Below, one piece after another: positions 28,301 through 37,286 of a stretch of DNA of 64,000 bases; positions within the stretch are counted from its first letter, which is position 1, and the number at the start of each line of letters is the position of its first letter. The notes under the pieces are model-generated. The model did not search any database, was not told the DNA's origin, and saw only the letters and a list, made by a program, of their open reading frames with translations. This DNA is from Ignavibacteriota bacterium. Its GTDB lineage: Bacteria; Bacteroidota; Ignavibacteria; Ignavibacteriales; Melioribacteraceae. Both the position numbers and the translations under genes were made by a program. The DNA lies in assembly GCA_016713565.1 (NCBI GenBank), contig JADJOX010000003.1, positions 1 to 64,000 of the forward strand. The letters are read 5' to 3'.

Positions 28301-28374
28301 GCGTAAGTCTCGATACAAAATGTGAAAATCATTGTTACAACAAACCCAACTGTAAAACGTTTTGAGTAAATCAT
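25342..28374 (-). CDS. Large secreted esterase/peptidase (alpha/beta hydrolase) with DUF3471-like tail
   Basis: 1010 residues with a signal peptide. After an N-terminal beta region (~30-380, with a GWTWGFWMRL stretch) comes an alpha/beta-hydrolase domain (~375-600): LVVNLHGYYG oxyanion region, GESMGGGGTW with the Ser nucleophile, THGDIDESVD (Asp) and YPGYGHEGIPY (His). This fits S9/PHB-depolymerase-like carbohydrate esterases. A beta region follows, and the last ~75 residues (YIGKYEIQPGVNINVFIESGN ... LLMFKKNNDG) look like DUF3471. Codon use looks somewhat richer in G and C than in its neighbours, hinting at separate origin. Likely acts outside the inner membrane on a plant or microbial ester; the substrate is unknown. 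Confidence 0.82.
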   Translation of the reverse strand: MIYSKRFTVGFVVTMIFTFCIETYAQTSIKEETRFPWASSQKDFIRDWLIIGGFPNQDENGFDTDYLQENSGEEKIQPVNDMTHTRPDGFKFYWKNYESPYNYINFYDILEDVTYSNKVGYAYTKISRQNAGKEILSFGSNVGCKIWVNGKRVYSNKNGNASGENNQIEVDLLMGENSILLKSVNGGWTWGFWMRLIKPENFSLVHEFQLSPEIIKSSDQNKLVIKTDRTLNKEIQKIDVTVKAVAAGGKVVSEKKVKRGEEVVINTQNWKDGIYDICLTSINTKGQVLTAYLYWYKGDAVKAAKDLISSVPNKPETPKDMLHVMLSELIIDRVGKDLSNIDSSKISTLYSPLMEYEESVNNSAVHANGFVRLTYRDETDNTPQFCRAYLPMNYDPDKKWPLVVNLHGYYGANPPYVNWWSIDSRHMDLVDRYPVIDIEPHGRGNTSYTGIGENDVLKCIELANKMFNVDEDRIYLKGESMGGGGTWRVGTMHTDIFAAIAPVYGGWDYHVNMTEEQISKLTEREKFYNERSSNFAQADAMLTTPIFITHGDIDESVDVNFSRYAVKMLQRWGYDIRYHEYPGYGHEGIPYTDEVISWFLNHKKNNAPKTVRVRSAALNSAKSNWVKVLQRENPFAFIEAEAEVLINNTIRLATENVISVELTPPVALINPKENVTVVWNVNDIREVEVKDGKIILTDKNYKTSAKSKNPEIEGPISEVTTTPFAIVIGTSSKDTLMNKLCRIKATEFVSYWKNWQKYEPRVFLDTELSEIDMAKYSLILYGDAEANLITKKIGNKIPLKISSSNIEISGKVFEAKDACVQMVYPHPLNDKRYVTVIGGTSAAGMYFYTNGEEDFDFFIKDGSVVNRSLGFPSDKLIIARGIFDNNWKISDKYTETGDFDLRKKCPYRRVQSDFTTIIENLPLVDKEILNTYIGKYEIQPGVNINVFIESGNLMGNSPDGQKFKLFPISETDFFIDMADVLLMFKKNNDGIVDGVEIIQNGNKMISRKVK

Positions 28375-28504
28375 CTATGTATCTCCTAAATCTTGAACAA
28401 ATATTTGCTTCCTACATTTATAATTTGAAAAATATTATGACGGCTTTAACACTTTAAGGTGACACCAAATTAGTAAATAACTATTGTAATATTTATTCAA
28501 ATTG

Positions 28505-28865
28505 AAATGACTCCCCCGGCTTACTCTTTAATGCAGTAAAGTTTGTGAAAAAATAGTTGCAAATCTCAATGCAAGTAATATGAACACACCAAAAATAAAT
28601 ACTCTTAAACCGAAGTCAACACTAATAGGAAGACTTTGGAGCCATGGATTATTAATGGTATAACTTATTGGAGTTGAAATCGCAACAAATATGCCAAAAT
28701 TCCAAAGAACTCTTTAGTAAGTAAAAACACTATTTCGAACTCTCCTGAACCTAAAACTTTGCGGATACTAACCTCTTTTTTCATTCTCTCAATTGAATAA
28801 GCCGATATACCCAATAAGCCTAGACAAGCTATGCTGATGGAAACAAAAGCAATAAACTAAATTTC
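28505..28865 (-). pseudogene. FtsX/MacB-type ABC permease C-terminal remnant
   Basis: Minus-strand text reads IAFVSISIACLGLLGISAYS, then IERMKKEVSIRKVLGSG and FLLTKEFFG, followed by broken sequence. 'ERMKKEVSIRKVLGS' is the hallmark loop of FtsX-like permease domains of MacB-type transporters in Bacteroidota. Only about 100 codons remain, with stops and frame changes, and no start or ATPase gene. Confidence 0.7.
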
Positions 28866-29102
28866 CGATAGAGTTTAAAATATTTATTCCAGAATAGTTT
28901 TAACAGCTTTCTATGTTGTTAATTTCTGGGCTTTTAATTTATTTCCGTTAGCGGTCGGTATAAGAAACGACATACACTTTTTAATTCGTGTAAATACTTG
29001 CCCTTAACATAACCATTTAACCTATGGCTGTTATACAAACTTTTAGCGAAATATAAAATTATAATCAGAGTCATTCATAAAATTCATAAATGTCTCGTCC
29101 GA

Positions 29103-30665
29103 CTAATTATTCTGTTTGATGAAATTCATCAATTCTCTGTCGTGGTTATTTACAATTCTGCATTCATTATCAAAATACATTGTAGCACCGTTTTGGGCAG
29201 TATAGTGTTCCCACTTTGGAAGTATACCTTCTACATTAGGATTAGCTGTTTTTATGAAGTTAATCCATGCAGAACTCATTTTGTCAGCTAATTTTTTGGC
29301 TGCTTCTGAATTGCCCGTCCAGTCGGGTCTCATGTCAACATTATTAAAAGCCAAAGGAATATCTAAACCATGAAAGGAACCTTTTGATTCATTATCAACT
29401 GAACTTTTCCATGCTAAAAAATAAACATAGATGAGGGCATTCGTCTCTGAAGCTCTTGCGTCAGCGGTTCGTATTATATTTGGTCTGAAAACCTCATCAA
29501 TGGAAAGTAGATCCTGAGGTATAAAGTTTGGATAAGCCTTTGCAAATAACTCAATGTATTGATCAGTTTTATTACGATATTTTTTTGATAAGCGTTCTTT
29601 AGCCTGTTCAATTGTAAGATCTTTTTCGCTATATGCTGTTGGCATCATTTCATTTAGCGTAGAACCTATCATAAGCGGAATTTCATTTGAAATATCGGAA
29701 AATCCCGGACTAAAAGGTTGTTGAAGTAAAACCACTCCATCAGCAGAAGGTGCAAAGCCAAACATTGTTAGCGAGCCAGGTTTTCTTGGGCCCGAAATTT
29801 TTTCTATTGCATCGTTTCCAGCTTTTACAAGATCCTTGTATGGTATTGTATCTAGTTTTTCAACTTCTTTTGGTGTAAGCCCAAAACTTTCAAGTACAGC
29901 TAAGCCTAAGGCTTGTGATTTCTCTTTTGTCATCACATTTATAAGTGTACCGCTCTGGATAATTGCCTTATTAAATAAACCTTTTGCTGATGGCATACAC
30001 ATGAGTGTGCCAACTTTGCCGCCTCCGCCAGATTCGCCCACAATGGTTACATCAGACGAATTGCCTCCAAAATTATCTATGTTATTTTGTATCCACTCCA
30101 ATGCTTTTACAATATCGAGCATACCTACATTTGCTGATTTTGAATATTTTTCACCACATACCGATAAATCAAGAAAACCAAGAATGTTCAACCTGTGATT
30201 TATAGACACAAACACTATATCACCTTTTTTTGCCAACGCTTCACCATAAGTCATCGGGTCATTGCTAGCTCCAATATGAAAACCTCCGCCATGCAACCAG
30301 AGCATTACCGGACGTTTTTTGCCATCCATTATTCCCTGTGTCCAAACATTCACACTGAAGAGTTCTTTTTCGCTTTGTACAGAATCGGGATACCATGGTA
30401 CTACTTGCTTTGCAACAGGTCCAAAATCTTCACATTTAAGAATTTCTTCCCAAGAATCAGGATCCTGCGGAGGCATAAATCTTTCAGCTTTGGCGTAGGG
30501 CACGCCTTTAAAAGCATAAACATTATGGCTAAAACTACCAGATATATCCCCATAGGTTGTTTTTACGATCGGTTGCTGATTATTGCTTGTTTTTGACTTA
30601 CATTCAATTACACAAAATTCTGCTGTAATAAAAAAAAGTAAAATAAAGTTAATTAATTGTCTCAT
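29103..30665 (-). CDS. Type B carboxylesterase
   Basis: About 520 residues. I place the start at the ATG giving MRQLINFILLFFITAEFCV, a signal peptide, rather than 12 codons upstream. Type B motifs: YAFKGVPYAKAERFMPPQ, LWLHGGGFHIG (oxyanion), FGGNSSDVTIVGESGGGGK (Ser nucleophile), LNEMMPTAY (acid) and FHGLDIPLAF (His). The catalytic triad is complete. These enzymes hydrolyse carboxylic esters. The gene lies alone with ~300 bp upstream without a gene; the neighbouring esterase at 25342 suggests ester-decorated glycans as substrate, which is inference. Confidence 0.9.
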   Translation of the reverse strand: MRQLINFILLFFITAEFCVIECKSKTSNNQQPIVKTTYGDISGSFSHNVYAFKGVPYAKAERFMPPQDPDSWEEILKCEDFGPVAKQVVPWYPDSVQSEKELFSVNVWTQGIMDGKKRPVMLWLHGGGFHIGASNDPMTYGEALAKKGDIVFVSINHRLNILGFLDLSVCGEKYSKSANVGMLDIVKALEWIQNNIDNFGGNSSDVTIVGESGGGGKVGTLMCMPSAKGLFNKAIIQSGTLINVMTKEKSQALGLAVLESFGLTPKEVEKLDTIPYKDLVKAGNDAIEKISGPRKPGSLTMFGFAPSADGVVLLQQPFSPGFSDISNEIPLMIGSTLNEMMPTAYSEKDLTIEQAKERLSKKYRNKTDQYIELFAKAYPNFIPQDLLSIDEVFRPNIIRTADARASETNALIYVYFLAWKSSVDNESKGSFHGLDIPLAFNNVDMRPDWTGNSEAAKKLADKMSSAWINFIKTANPNVEGILPKWEHYTAQNGATMYFDNECRIVNNHDRELMNFIKQNN

Positions 30666-30976
30666 AGTATTATAATTTATTATATATTTAAAAAATTTCA
30701 AGAGATAATGCTGAAATTTATTTTATTTGATTTGATTTTATCTTATTAGCATGGTGTCTTTTTATATAAGTCACAACTTAATTATACTCGCAATAATACA
30801 AAAATAAAAATATTTATTTAATTATTTAAGGGTAACTACTTTTTTCCAGAGTATAATAAGAACGAATTATGTGAATATTACTCAGTTGCGGGGAGTCCAC
30901 TTTTATTGAAATTAAATTTTAAATAGAAGACGATTTTGAGTAAGTCTCTATAAAGTTTCAAAAATAATTGATTTTT

Positions 30977-32659
30977 TTAGTTATAAGTTGCATACCTATT
31001 TAGAAAAACTGCTATGGCAATTAGTACTAAACATCCAATTACATTATACCAGAGATATGGAATTGAAGTGAAAAAGTAAATTAAGATTACGATTGTTTCA
31101 GCAATTATTGCAGAATAAAAAGTTGCTGTTCCATTTACTTTTTTTAAATAAAATGCAATTAAAAATATTCCTAAAATCGTTCCATAAAATAATGATCCTA
31201 GAATATTCACAGCTTCAATTAACGAACCTAATTTGTTTGCGAACATTGCAAAACCGATTGCATAAAATCCCCAAAATACTGTTGTTAATTTTGAAACAAA
31301 AACATAATGTCTATCTGATCCATCTGATTTAATTAATCTTTTGTAAATATCAATTACAGATGTTGAAGCCAAAGCATTTAACTCTGCAGAAGTTGATGAC
31401 ATTGAAGCTGAAAAAATGGAAGCCAAAATTAATCCAATTAATCCCGCTGGTAAATAATTTATAACAAAACTGAGGAAAATATAGTTTATATCATTTGTAT
31501 CTGCACTTGAATCAACTTTTTTAATTAAGCTTGTAACTTCTGATTTAAGTTTTTTTTCTTGGGCTACAGAATTATTTATTTTTTCAGAAATTGTATTAAC
31601 ATTTTCATTTTCTGAATTTTCTGCATCTAACATTTCCCTTAATTGATTTCTTTTTATTTTATGAATTTCATCAAACTGATTTTTAATATTTGAATATTCA
31701 GCTGAGTAATTGCTGTTTTTTACTTTTTCTAATTCAACAGAATTAAAGAAAAGAGGCGGAGTAATAAATTGATAAAACACAAAAACCATTGTTCCAAGAA
31801 AAAGTATACTGAACTGCATTGGAATTTTAATAATTCCATTTGCTAAAAGTCCCATTCTGCTTTGTGCAATTGACTTTCCTGATAAATATCTTTGCACTTG
31901 AGATTGATCTGTTCCAAAATATGATAAAGCTAAAAATGTTCCGCCGATTAATCCGGTCCAAATATTGTATCTGTCATACCAATCAAAATCGAAAGTAATT
32001 GCATTTAGTTTGCCCATTTTCCCGGCAATATGTGTGGCATCTAAAAATGAAATATCGTTTGGTAAATAATGCAAAATCATAAAGAATGCTGAGAACATTC
32101 CAAATGTAATTATTATCATTTGTAATAAGTGAGTTTTGTTAACAGCATCAGTTCCGCCGGAAGTGGTGTATAAAATTACAATTCCGCCAATTGATAAAAT
32201 TGTAAGCTGAATATCCCAACCCAGTAAAATAGAAATAATTAATGCCGGAGCTAAAATTGTAAATCCGGCTGCCATGCCTCTTTGAATTAAAAAAAGCACA
32301 CTCCCTAAAATTCTATTTTTTAAATCAAATCTTTGCTCTAAATATTCATAAGCTGTATAAACATTTAATCGATGAAAAATTGGGACTACAGTTATAGAAA
32401 GAATTATCATTGCAATTGGCAAACCAAGGTAGAATTGCACAAAACGCATCCCGTCAACATATGCTTGTCCAGGAGTTGAAAGAAATGTAATTGCACTTGC
32501 TTGAGTCGCCATTATTGAAAGCGTTACGGTGTACCAAGGAGTTGATCTATTTGCAAGCAGATATTCTTGAATATTTTTTTTGCCTCTGGTTTTCCAAATT
32601 CCATAAACCAAAACAAACAACAAAAAACCTATAAGAACAATCCAATCAAGAATACTCAT
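30977..32659 (-). CDS. Sodium/solute symporter (SSS family)
   Basis: 560 residues with about 13 transmembrane segments. LANRSTPWYTVTLSIMATQAS near residue 35 and SYFGTDQSQVQRYLSGKS near 250 are typical of SSS (SLC5-like) sodium symporters. A long charged, coiled-coil-like insertion (about residues 310-385, KNSYNxEY ... KKLKSEV) lies in a loop. It probably imports a sugar or amino-sugar. It is the last gene of an operon with a PIG-L deacetylase and a 50-residue membrane protein, so the imported compound may be the deacetylase product. Confidence 0.9.
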   Translation of the reverse strand: MSILDWIVLIGFLLFVLVYGIWKTRGKKNIQEYLLANRSTPWYTVTLSIMATQASAITFLSTPGQAYVDGMRFVQFYLGLPIAMIILSITVVPIFHRLNVYTAYEYLEQRFDLKNRILGSVLFLIQRGMAAGFTILAPALIISILLGWDIQLTILSIGGIVILYTTSGGTDAVNKTHLLQMIIITFGMFSAFFMILHYLPNDISFLDATHIAGKMGKLNAITFDFDWYDRYNIWTGLIGGTFLALSYFGTDQSQVQRYLSGKSIAQSRMGLLANGIIKIPMQFSILFLGTMVFVFYQFITPPLFFNSVELEKVKNSNYSAEYSNIKNQFDEIHKIKRNQLREMLDAENSENENVNTISEKINNSVAQEKKLKSEVTSLIKKVDSSADTNDINYIFLSFVINYLPAGLIGLILASIFSASMSSTSAELNALASTSVIDIYKRLIKSDGSDRHYVFVSKLTTVFWGFYAIGFAMFANKLGSLIEAVNILGSLFYGTILGIFLIAFYLKKVNGTATFYSAIIAETIVILIYFFTSIPYLWYNVIGCLVLIAIAVFLNRYATYN

Positions 32660-32686
32660 TCATCGGCCAATTAATTAGAATAAATT

Positions 32687-32839
32687 TCAGCTAAAATATT
32701 TTGTAAATAAATAAAATAGAATAATAAGTGAAATTAAATTTATTAAAACAATTATATAAAGTTTTTTCCATGAAGAAAATATTGGTGGTTTTTCTTCATC
32801 TAATATTTCAATAGAATTTTCATTTTGTTCTTCATTCAT
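32687..32839 (-). CDS. Small single-span membrane protein in the PIG-L/SSS operon
   Basis: 50 residues: an acidic N-terminus (MNEEQNENSIEILDEEKPP) and one transmembrane helix (LYIIVLINLISLIILFYLF). The ATG overlaps the end of the upstream PIG-L gene in an ATGAATGA arrangement (8 nt), indicating translational coupling, and the symporter start follows 27 nt later. Position and topology suggest a small subunit or assembly partner of the symporter, like other short membrane proteins encoded beside transporters. Easily missed because of its length. Confidence 0.75.
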   Translation of the reverse strand: MNEEQNENSIEILDEEKPPIFSSWKKLYIIVLINLISLIILFYLFTKYFS

Positions 32840-35312
32840 TTGACTTTCCTGCAGAAATTAAGTTAACAAAAAGTCGGAATGCGCCGGGAACTCCAGATGG
32901 TAATTGTCTGAAAAATGAAATTCCGGTGTAAATAAAATTACCTTTTCCATATTTTGTAAAAAGAAGACTTCCCTTTAAATCATTTTCACCATTATCGTGC
33001 GAGGCAAAAATAGGTGTGTAATTTTTATCCCAATTATCTGCAAAATATAAACCTCTTTCCTGCACCCAATTATCGAAATCTTCATTAGTAATTTTGTTGG
33101 GGAAATTCAAAAGTTTATTTTCCGGATTTAGAAATTTAATATCTGCATCTTCATCTGTAACTCTTTCACGAGTTATTGAAAAAGGATACGGGCCAATGTT
33201 TTCAGTAAGTAAGCCAGAAGAAACATTATACTGCACTAACAAAGTTCCGCCATTTTTCACATACTCCAATAATTTCAGCTGATCAAATTTTAATCTATCT
33301 CTTGTGTTATAAGCTCTTACTCCGGTAATAATTGCATCATAATTATTTAGATTTTCGCTGTCAAGTTTTTCATCACTCAGCATTGCAACTTTATAACCCA
33401 AATTTTCAAGTGCTTCGGGAACATCGTCTCCGGCTCCCATAATATATCCAATTGTTCCGGCAAATTTTTTAATATCTAGTTTTACTAATTTAATTTTACT
33501 ATCCGGAAAGTAAGTGTTATAACCGATATGATCATAATAAATTTCAACCATATCTTTGTTGTATTTTTTTCCATCAATTAAAATATAGGCAGTTAGATTT
33601 GCTACGTTTTTAAAATTTGGAGGAGTTATTGAAAAAGTGAAAGTTTGTTCGGAATTTTTTTTATCAAACGAAAATGGAATTTCACTTGGTGAAACTTTCC
33701 AATCTGAATTTCCGTTAAGTTTTAACACGCCCGTAACTTTATTTGTATTACTTTTTAATCGAACCTTAATTTCCTTGGGAGCATCTTCAGAAAAAATTTC
33801 TAATTTATTCTGAATTGAAGTTACAACGGGTGGACGAATTTCGAATGGTCTATATTCTTCACCTTTTACTCTATCGGTCCATTTGTAATCCAAAGGTGTT
33901 TGAAATTTTAAAATATCATTTCCCACTTTTAAAGTTGCCCACACTATTATTGCTGGTGGATTTTCCGGTAATCCAATTAATTTTTGATCATCAACATTAA
34001 ATATTTTTCCGTTGTTATTTTCTTTTAACCAATAAGGCTGAGAGATTGGAAAATCTTTTGGAAGAATAAAGTTAGTTTTTATTTCAACGGGATTATTATT
34101 TTCTAATTTAATATTTATTGTTGAGTCTGCAAGTTGATCTGAAAGTGATATATTTTCTAAAGTAAAATTTATGTCCGATCTGTTTATTAATGTTGTGGTA
34201 AAATTTATTTTATCTCCAGGAGAGGCTGAATAATCATCTGAGATTGCTTCAAACCACAATCCTGTACACGATTGAATTATTGAAAGTAATGCTTTCTTTT
34301 TCTGCTCAACCCAATAATTATTTTTTATAGAGTTTAATTCATTATTTAACTCAATTAAACCATTTACTGATTGAGATGGTTTTTCAGGATTAAAGGAAGA
34401 AATAATTTTATTAATTTGGTGCTGAATTTTCTGACTATTTTCAATTCTATTCCAAGTTATATCAATATTATCAAACAAATCAGAATTTGGTTTATTCCCA
34501 GCATTCAATTCAAAATATTCAAAAATATTTCCTCGTCTTTCTGAAGCTCCAAAACCCTGACTCTTATGCATTGATCTGCTTTCAGCTGCAATTTCGGTAT
34601 ATGATTTTCCTAAAATTGAATTATAATCTCCGACATTAATTTTTATCAATCCTTTTTGTTCTTCATCTGATGGTCGCCACTTATTCCAAAATAATCTTTT
34701 AGCTTGCCAAGGTTCAACATATTTTAACTGATCTTTAAATTTAGCAGAATCAGCAGCAGCTTTAAATGCTTCTTCGGTTAAAATTGCTGAAGCTGTGTGA
34801 TGACCATGTCCGCCGCTTCCATCAGATGGGAAGCGAGTAATAATAATATCCGGCTTAAAATTTCGAATTACCCAAACAACATCGGATAATATATTTTCTC
34901 TCCCCCAAAACTTAAAAGATTCTTCTGGAGATTTAGAATAACCAAAATCAATTGCTCTTGTAAAAAATTGTTCGGCTCCATCAATTCGTCTGGCAGCAAG
35001 CAATTCCTTTGTTCGTATAATTCCAATTTCATCACCTTTTTCAGAACCAATTAAATTTTGACCGCCATCTCCGCGAGTTAAAGCTAAGTAACCAGTTCTT
35101 AATTTTCTCGCCTTTGAAAAGTATGCCAACACTGAAGTATTTTCATCATCTGGGTGAGCTGCAATATACAAAACGCTTCCAGCCACATTTAGTTTTTTAA
35201 TTGATTCAATAATTTCCGCACTATTCATAGGTCGCTGAATTTGTGCAATTAGATTTAAATTAATCATTGATGAAAATATTGCAAATGAGATTAAGATTTT
35301 CCGAAGATTCAT
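32832..35312 (-). CDS. PIG-L family deacetylase, long form
   Basis: About 826 residues with a signal peptide. I prefer the ATG at 35312, which follows AGGTGG at good spacing, over a GTG six bases upstream. The N-terminal third is a LmbE/PIG-L zinc deacetylase: LYIAAHPDDENTSVL (HPDD zinc ligands) and GGHGHHTASAIL. The rest (~300-826) comprises beta-rich domains and a region from about 600 (YIMGAGDDVPEALENLGY ... YDAIITGVRAYN) like a glutamine-amidotransferase or flavodoxin fold. Family enzymes remove N-acetyl groups from sugar conjugates. It is coupled to the small membrane protein and the SSS symporter, suggesting extracytoplasmic deacetylation followed by uptake. Confidence 0.88.
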   Translation of the reverse strand: MNLRKILISFAIFSSMINLNLIAQIQRPMNSAEIIESIKKLNVAGSVLYIAAHPDDENTSVLAYFSKARKLRTGYLALTRGDGGQNLIGSEKGDEIGIIRTKELLAARRIDGAEQFFTRAIDFGYSKSPEESFKFWGRENILSDVVWVIRNFKPDIIITRFPSDGSGGHGHHTASAILTEEAFKAAADSAKFKDQLKYVEPWQAKRLFWNKWRPSDEEQKGLIKINVGDYNSILGKSYTEIAAESRSMHKSQGFGASERRGNIFEYFELNAGNKPNSDLFDNIDITWNRIENSQKIQHQINKIISSFNPEKPSQSVNGLIELNNELNSIKNNYWVEQKKKALLSIIQSCTGLWFEAISDDYSASPGDKINFTTTLINRSDINFTLENISLSDQLADSTINIKLENNNPVEIKTNFILPKDFPISQPYWLKENNNGKIFNVDDQKLIGLPENPPAIIVWATLKVGNDILKFQTPLDYKWTDRVKGEEYRPFEIRPPVVTSIQNKLEIFSEDAPKEIKVRLKSNTNKVTGVLKLNGNSDWKVSPSEIPFSFDKKNSEQTFTFSITPPNFKNVANLTAYILIDGKKYNKDMVEIYYDHIGYNTYFPDSKIKLVKLDIKKFAGTIGYIMGAGDDVPEALENLGYKVAMLSDEKLDSENLNNYDAIITGVRAYNTRDRLKFDQLKLLEYVKNGGTLLVQYNVSSGLLTENIGPYPFSITRERVTDEDADIKFLNPENKLLNFPNKITNEDFDNWVQERGLYFADNWDKNYTPIFASHDNGENDLKGSLLFTKYGKGNFIYTGISFFRQLPSGVPGAFRLFVNLISAGKSNE

Positions 35313-35408
35313 ATCCACCTAAAAATTGAGTATATCAGATCAATATCGGCAACTTAATATTTTCCAATTCAGCTGCCGAATAACTAAGTTAAAGTAATAT
35401 TATAAATT

Positions 35409-35987
35409 TTATTCTACTATTGAAACCTGAAATGGAATAATAAGTTTTTCCCAATGCAAAAATGCTGTTGCTGAAGTTCCATTCAAATTATCAAAACCAT
35501 AAGTTAACCACTCTTCAAAAGGAGCTTCTTTTGGAGCTACAGTTATTCTTAATGCATCTTCTGCCTCATTATATTTATAACTTCCCCATAGTGAATTATT
35601 TTTGCTAAAAATTACAATCCATTCTTTTTCTCCCGGAATCATGTGAATCCCATATTTCCCGACAGGAAGTTTTTTGCCATCAATTAAAATATCTTTGCTG
35701 GTTTCAAAAGTTGTATTTTCATTAGCTCCTGCTCTCCATGGGAAAGGCTTATCATCTGAATATTTGTTCCCTGGTGTTAAACCAAATGGAACTAAATCTC
35801 CCCAAATTTTTCTTCCTTTAACACCTGGTCTACTATAATTGATATCAATTTTTGTGTCTAAACCAATTGTCTGCGAAACACTTGCATTTAAGCTTGGTCT
35901 AATTTTATCATTCTGCGAATTTGAATTTGAAGCAAAGAATATTAGAATTAAAGCAATTATTAAAAACTTTCTGAATTTATCGATCAT
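35409..35987 (-). CDS. DUF2911 family secreted protein
   Basis: 192 residues with a signal peptide (about 1-24). Conserved DUF2911 text is visible: RPSLNASVSQTIG, INYSRPGVKGRKIWGDLVPFG, PWRAGANENTTFE, LPVGKYGIHMIPGEKEW and FSKNNSLWGSYKY. A GGAG ribosome site precedes the ATG. Function in this common Bacteroidota family is unknown. It lies about 90 nt upstream of the PIG-L operon on the same strand and may share its transcript. Confidence 0.88.
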   Translation of the reverse strand: MIDKFRKFLIIALILIFFASNSNSQNDKIRPSLNASVSQTIGLDTKIDINYSRPGVKGRKIWGDLVPFGLTPGNKYSDDKPFPWRAGANENTTFETSKDILIDGKKLPVGKYGIHMIPGEKEWIVIFSKNNSLWGSYKYNEAEDALRITVAPKEAPFEEWLTYGFDNLNGTSATAFLHWEKLIIPFQVSIVE

Positions 35988-36151
35988 AAAGTCCTCCTTA
36001 TTTTGTTTGATAATTTATTATTTTGATATTGTGTCTTATTTAATTTAATATTTACAGACTTAAAAACAAATGAAAATCGAAATTTATATTAGAGACTTCT
36101 GAAATATTAAAATTGTTATTTTCATGATAACTGGAATCGATTGAAATTATT

Positions 36152-36469
36152 ATGGATTCTTATTTCATTACAATAACAGAATATTATAAATCAATTTTTC
36201 GGAAGTTTATATCAATTATATTTTATAACCTAAAATTAATTGTTTATAAATGTAAAATAAATAAAAAAATCACTAAAATATTTTTTAGTAATTATATTTT
36301 ATTGCCAAAATTTAGTTCAATTTATTGCCAATATGATTCACTTTTTTTTGATGGAATGTGGAGATATAATTTAGTTCACTTACTGCAAAATTTTAATGAA
36401 CCAGAAAACATAAAACATCCTTTAATTTTAGTTTTGCATGGTGGATTTGTAAATTCGAAAAATATTTAG
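36152..36469 (+). pseudogene. Alpha/beta-hydrolase (PHB-depolymerase-like esterase) N-terminal remnant
   Basis: The useful part is the end of a 105-codon frame: DGMWRYNLVHLLQNFNEP followed by KHPLILVLHGGFVNS. 'R-Y-x-VHLP...PLVLVLHGG' is the oxyanion-hole region of LpqC/PHB-depolymerase esterases. A TAG then stops the frame and only EEQSKFIDKCE is readable beyond. The Ser and His motifs are gone. Confidence 0.6.
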
Positions 36470-36675
36470 GAGCAATCAAAGTTTATAGATAAATGTGAAA
36501 CTACATAAGATTATTTTATTATTATTTAGGGTATGGAACCTATATCCTTGATCCCGAGTTTGAATTTTGTTTTGGGCTTTTTTTGTGCTGAACAGGAGCC
36601 GTACTGGATCAGATTAAGTGAAACCTAAGTGAAATTCCTAATTCCTTGTTGAAATTCTTGCATAATAGGCTCCGG

Positions 36676-36695
36676 TTATTATTATTATTATTATT
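36676..36695. repeat. TTA microsatellite
   Basis: Six TTA units plus TT, flanked by CCGG on the left and CCGGA on the right. Simple repeat without known role. Confidence 0.8.
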
Positions 36696-36806
36696 CCGGA
36701 TTTCTTTGGTTGGATAATTGCTGAACACTCCAGCGCAACTAAAAAAGCCCATATGTATGACAGTTTTAAATTTTATAATTTTTTTCGCTTTTCGTTAATT
36801 CTAGCT

Positions 36807-37019
36807 TTAGCTGCTTGAGAATAACCAGAACATCTTTTTAAGATAGAAATCATTAATTATTTTAACTTCTACCTCTGCAATTTTAAAGTTACGCGCTATT
36901 TTTTCCTCTAAACCTATATTTTTTTTAATTAACAGATCAAAATATGCTTCTGTTTGAATATCCTCTTTGAGCTCTACTTCTGCTAATAGTTCATCCATGA
37001 AATTAATTTCTGTTTCCAC
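36807..37019 (-). pseudogene. Unrecognised 70-codon fragment
   Basis: Acidic helical text (MDELLAEVELKEDIQTEAYFD ends residue ~28, then IKKNIGLEEKIARNFKIAEVE). The composition loosely recalls phage host-nuclease inhibitor (Gam-like) or short coiled-coil phage proteins, but I cannot assign it. It may be a truncated gene in a decayed mobile region. Confidence 0.3.
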
Positions 37020-37230
37020 TACTACCTGCTTGAATATTATTATTTACTTTGTTATTTAAATACATCTCACTTCATTAATTAAAACAGTCATAAGTCTTTT
37101 CTCAACCTGTTTAAGTTGATAAAGCTTTCAAATTAGCTCCTCAAATAGAGCTGGTGTGTACATGCGGATGCCTTCTTTATTTTAGTGATTGTTAAATTTA
37201 ATTTTTGGGGATTTATATAAGATCGATTAA

Positions 37231-37261
37231 AAAAAAAGCCCTTCTTTTTAGGAAAGGCTTA
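37231..37261 (-). terminator. Terminator after the BNR/T9SS gene
   Basis: AAGCCTTTCC ... GAAGGGCTTTTTTT on the minus strand, 25 nt past the stop; related to the terminators at 1937 and 6672. Confidence 0.75.
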
Positions 37262-37286
37262 ATAAGATTAAATAATTTACATCGGA

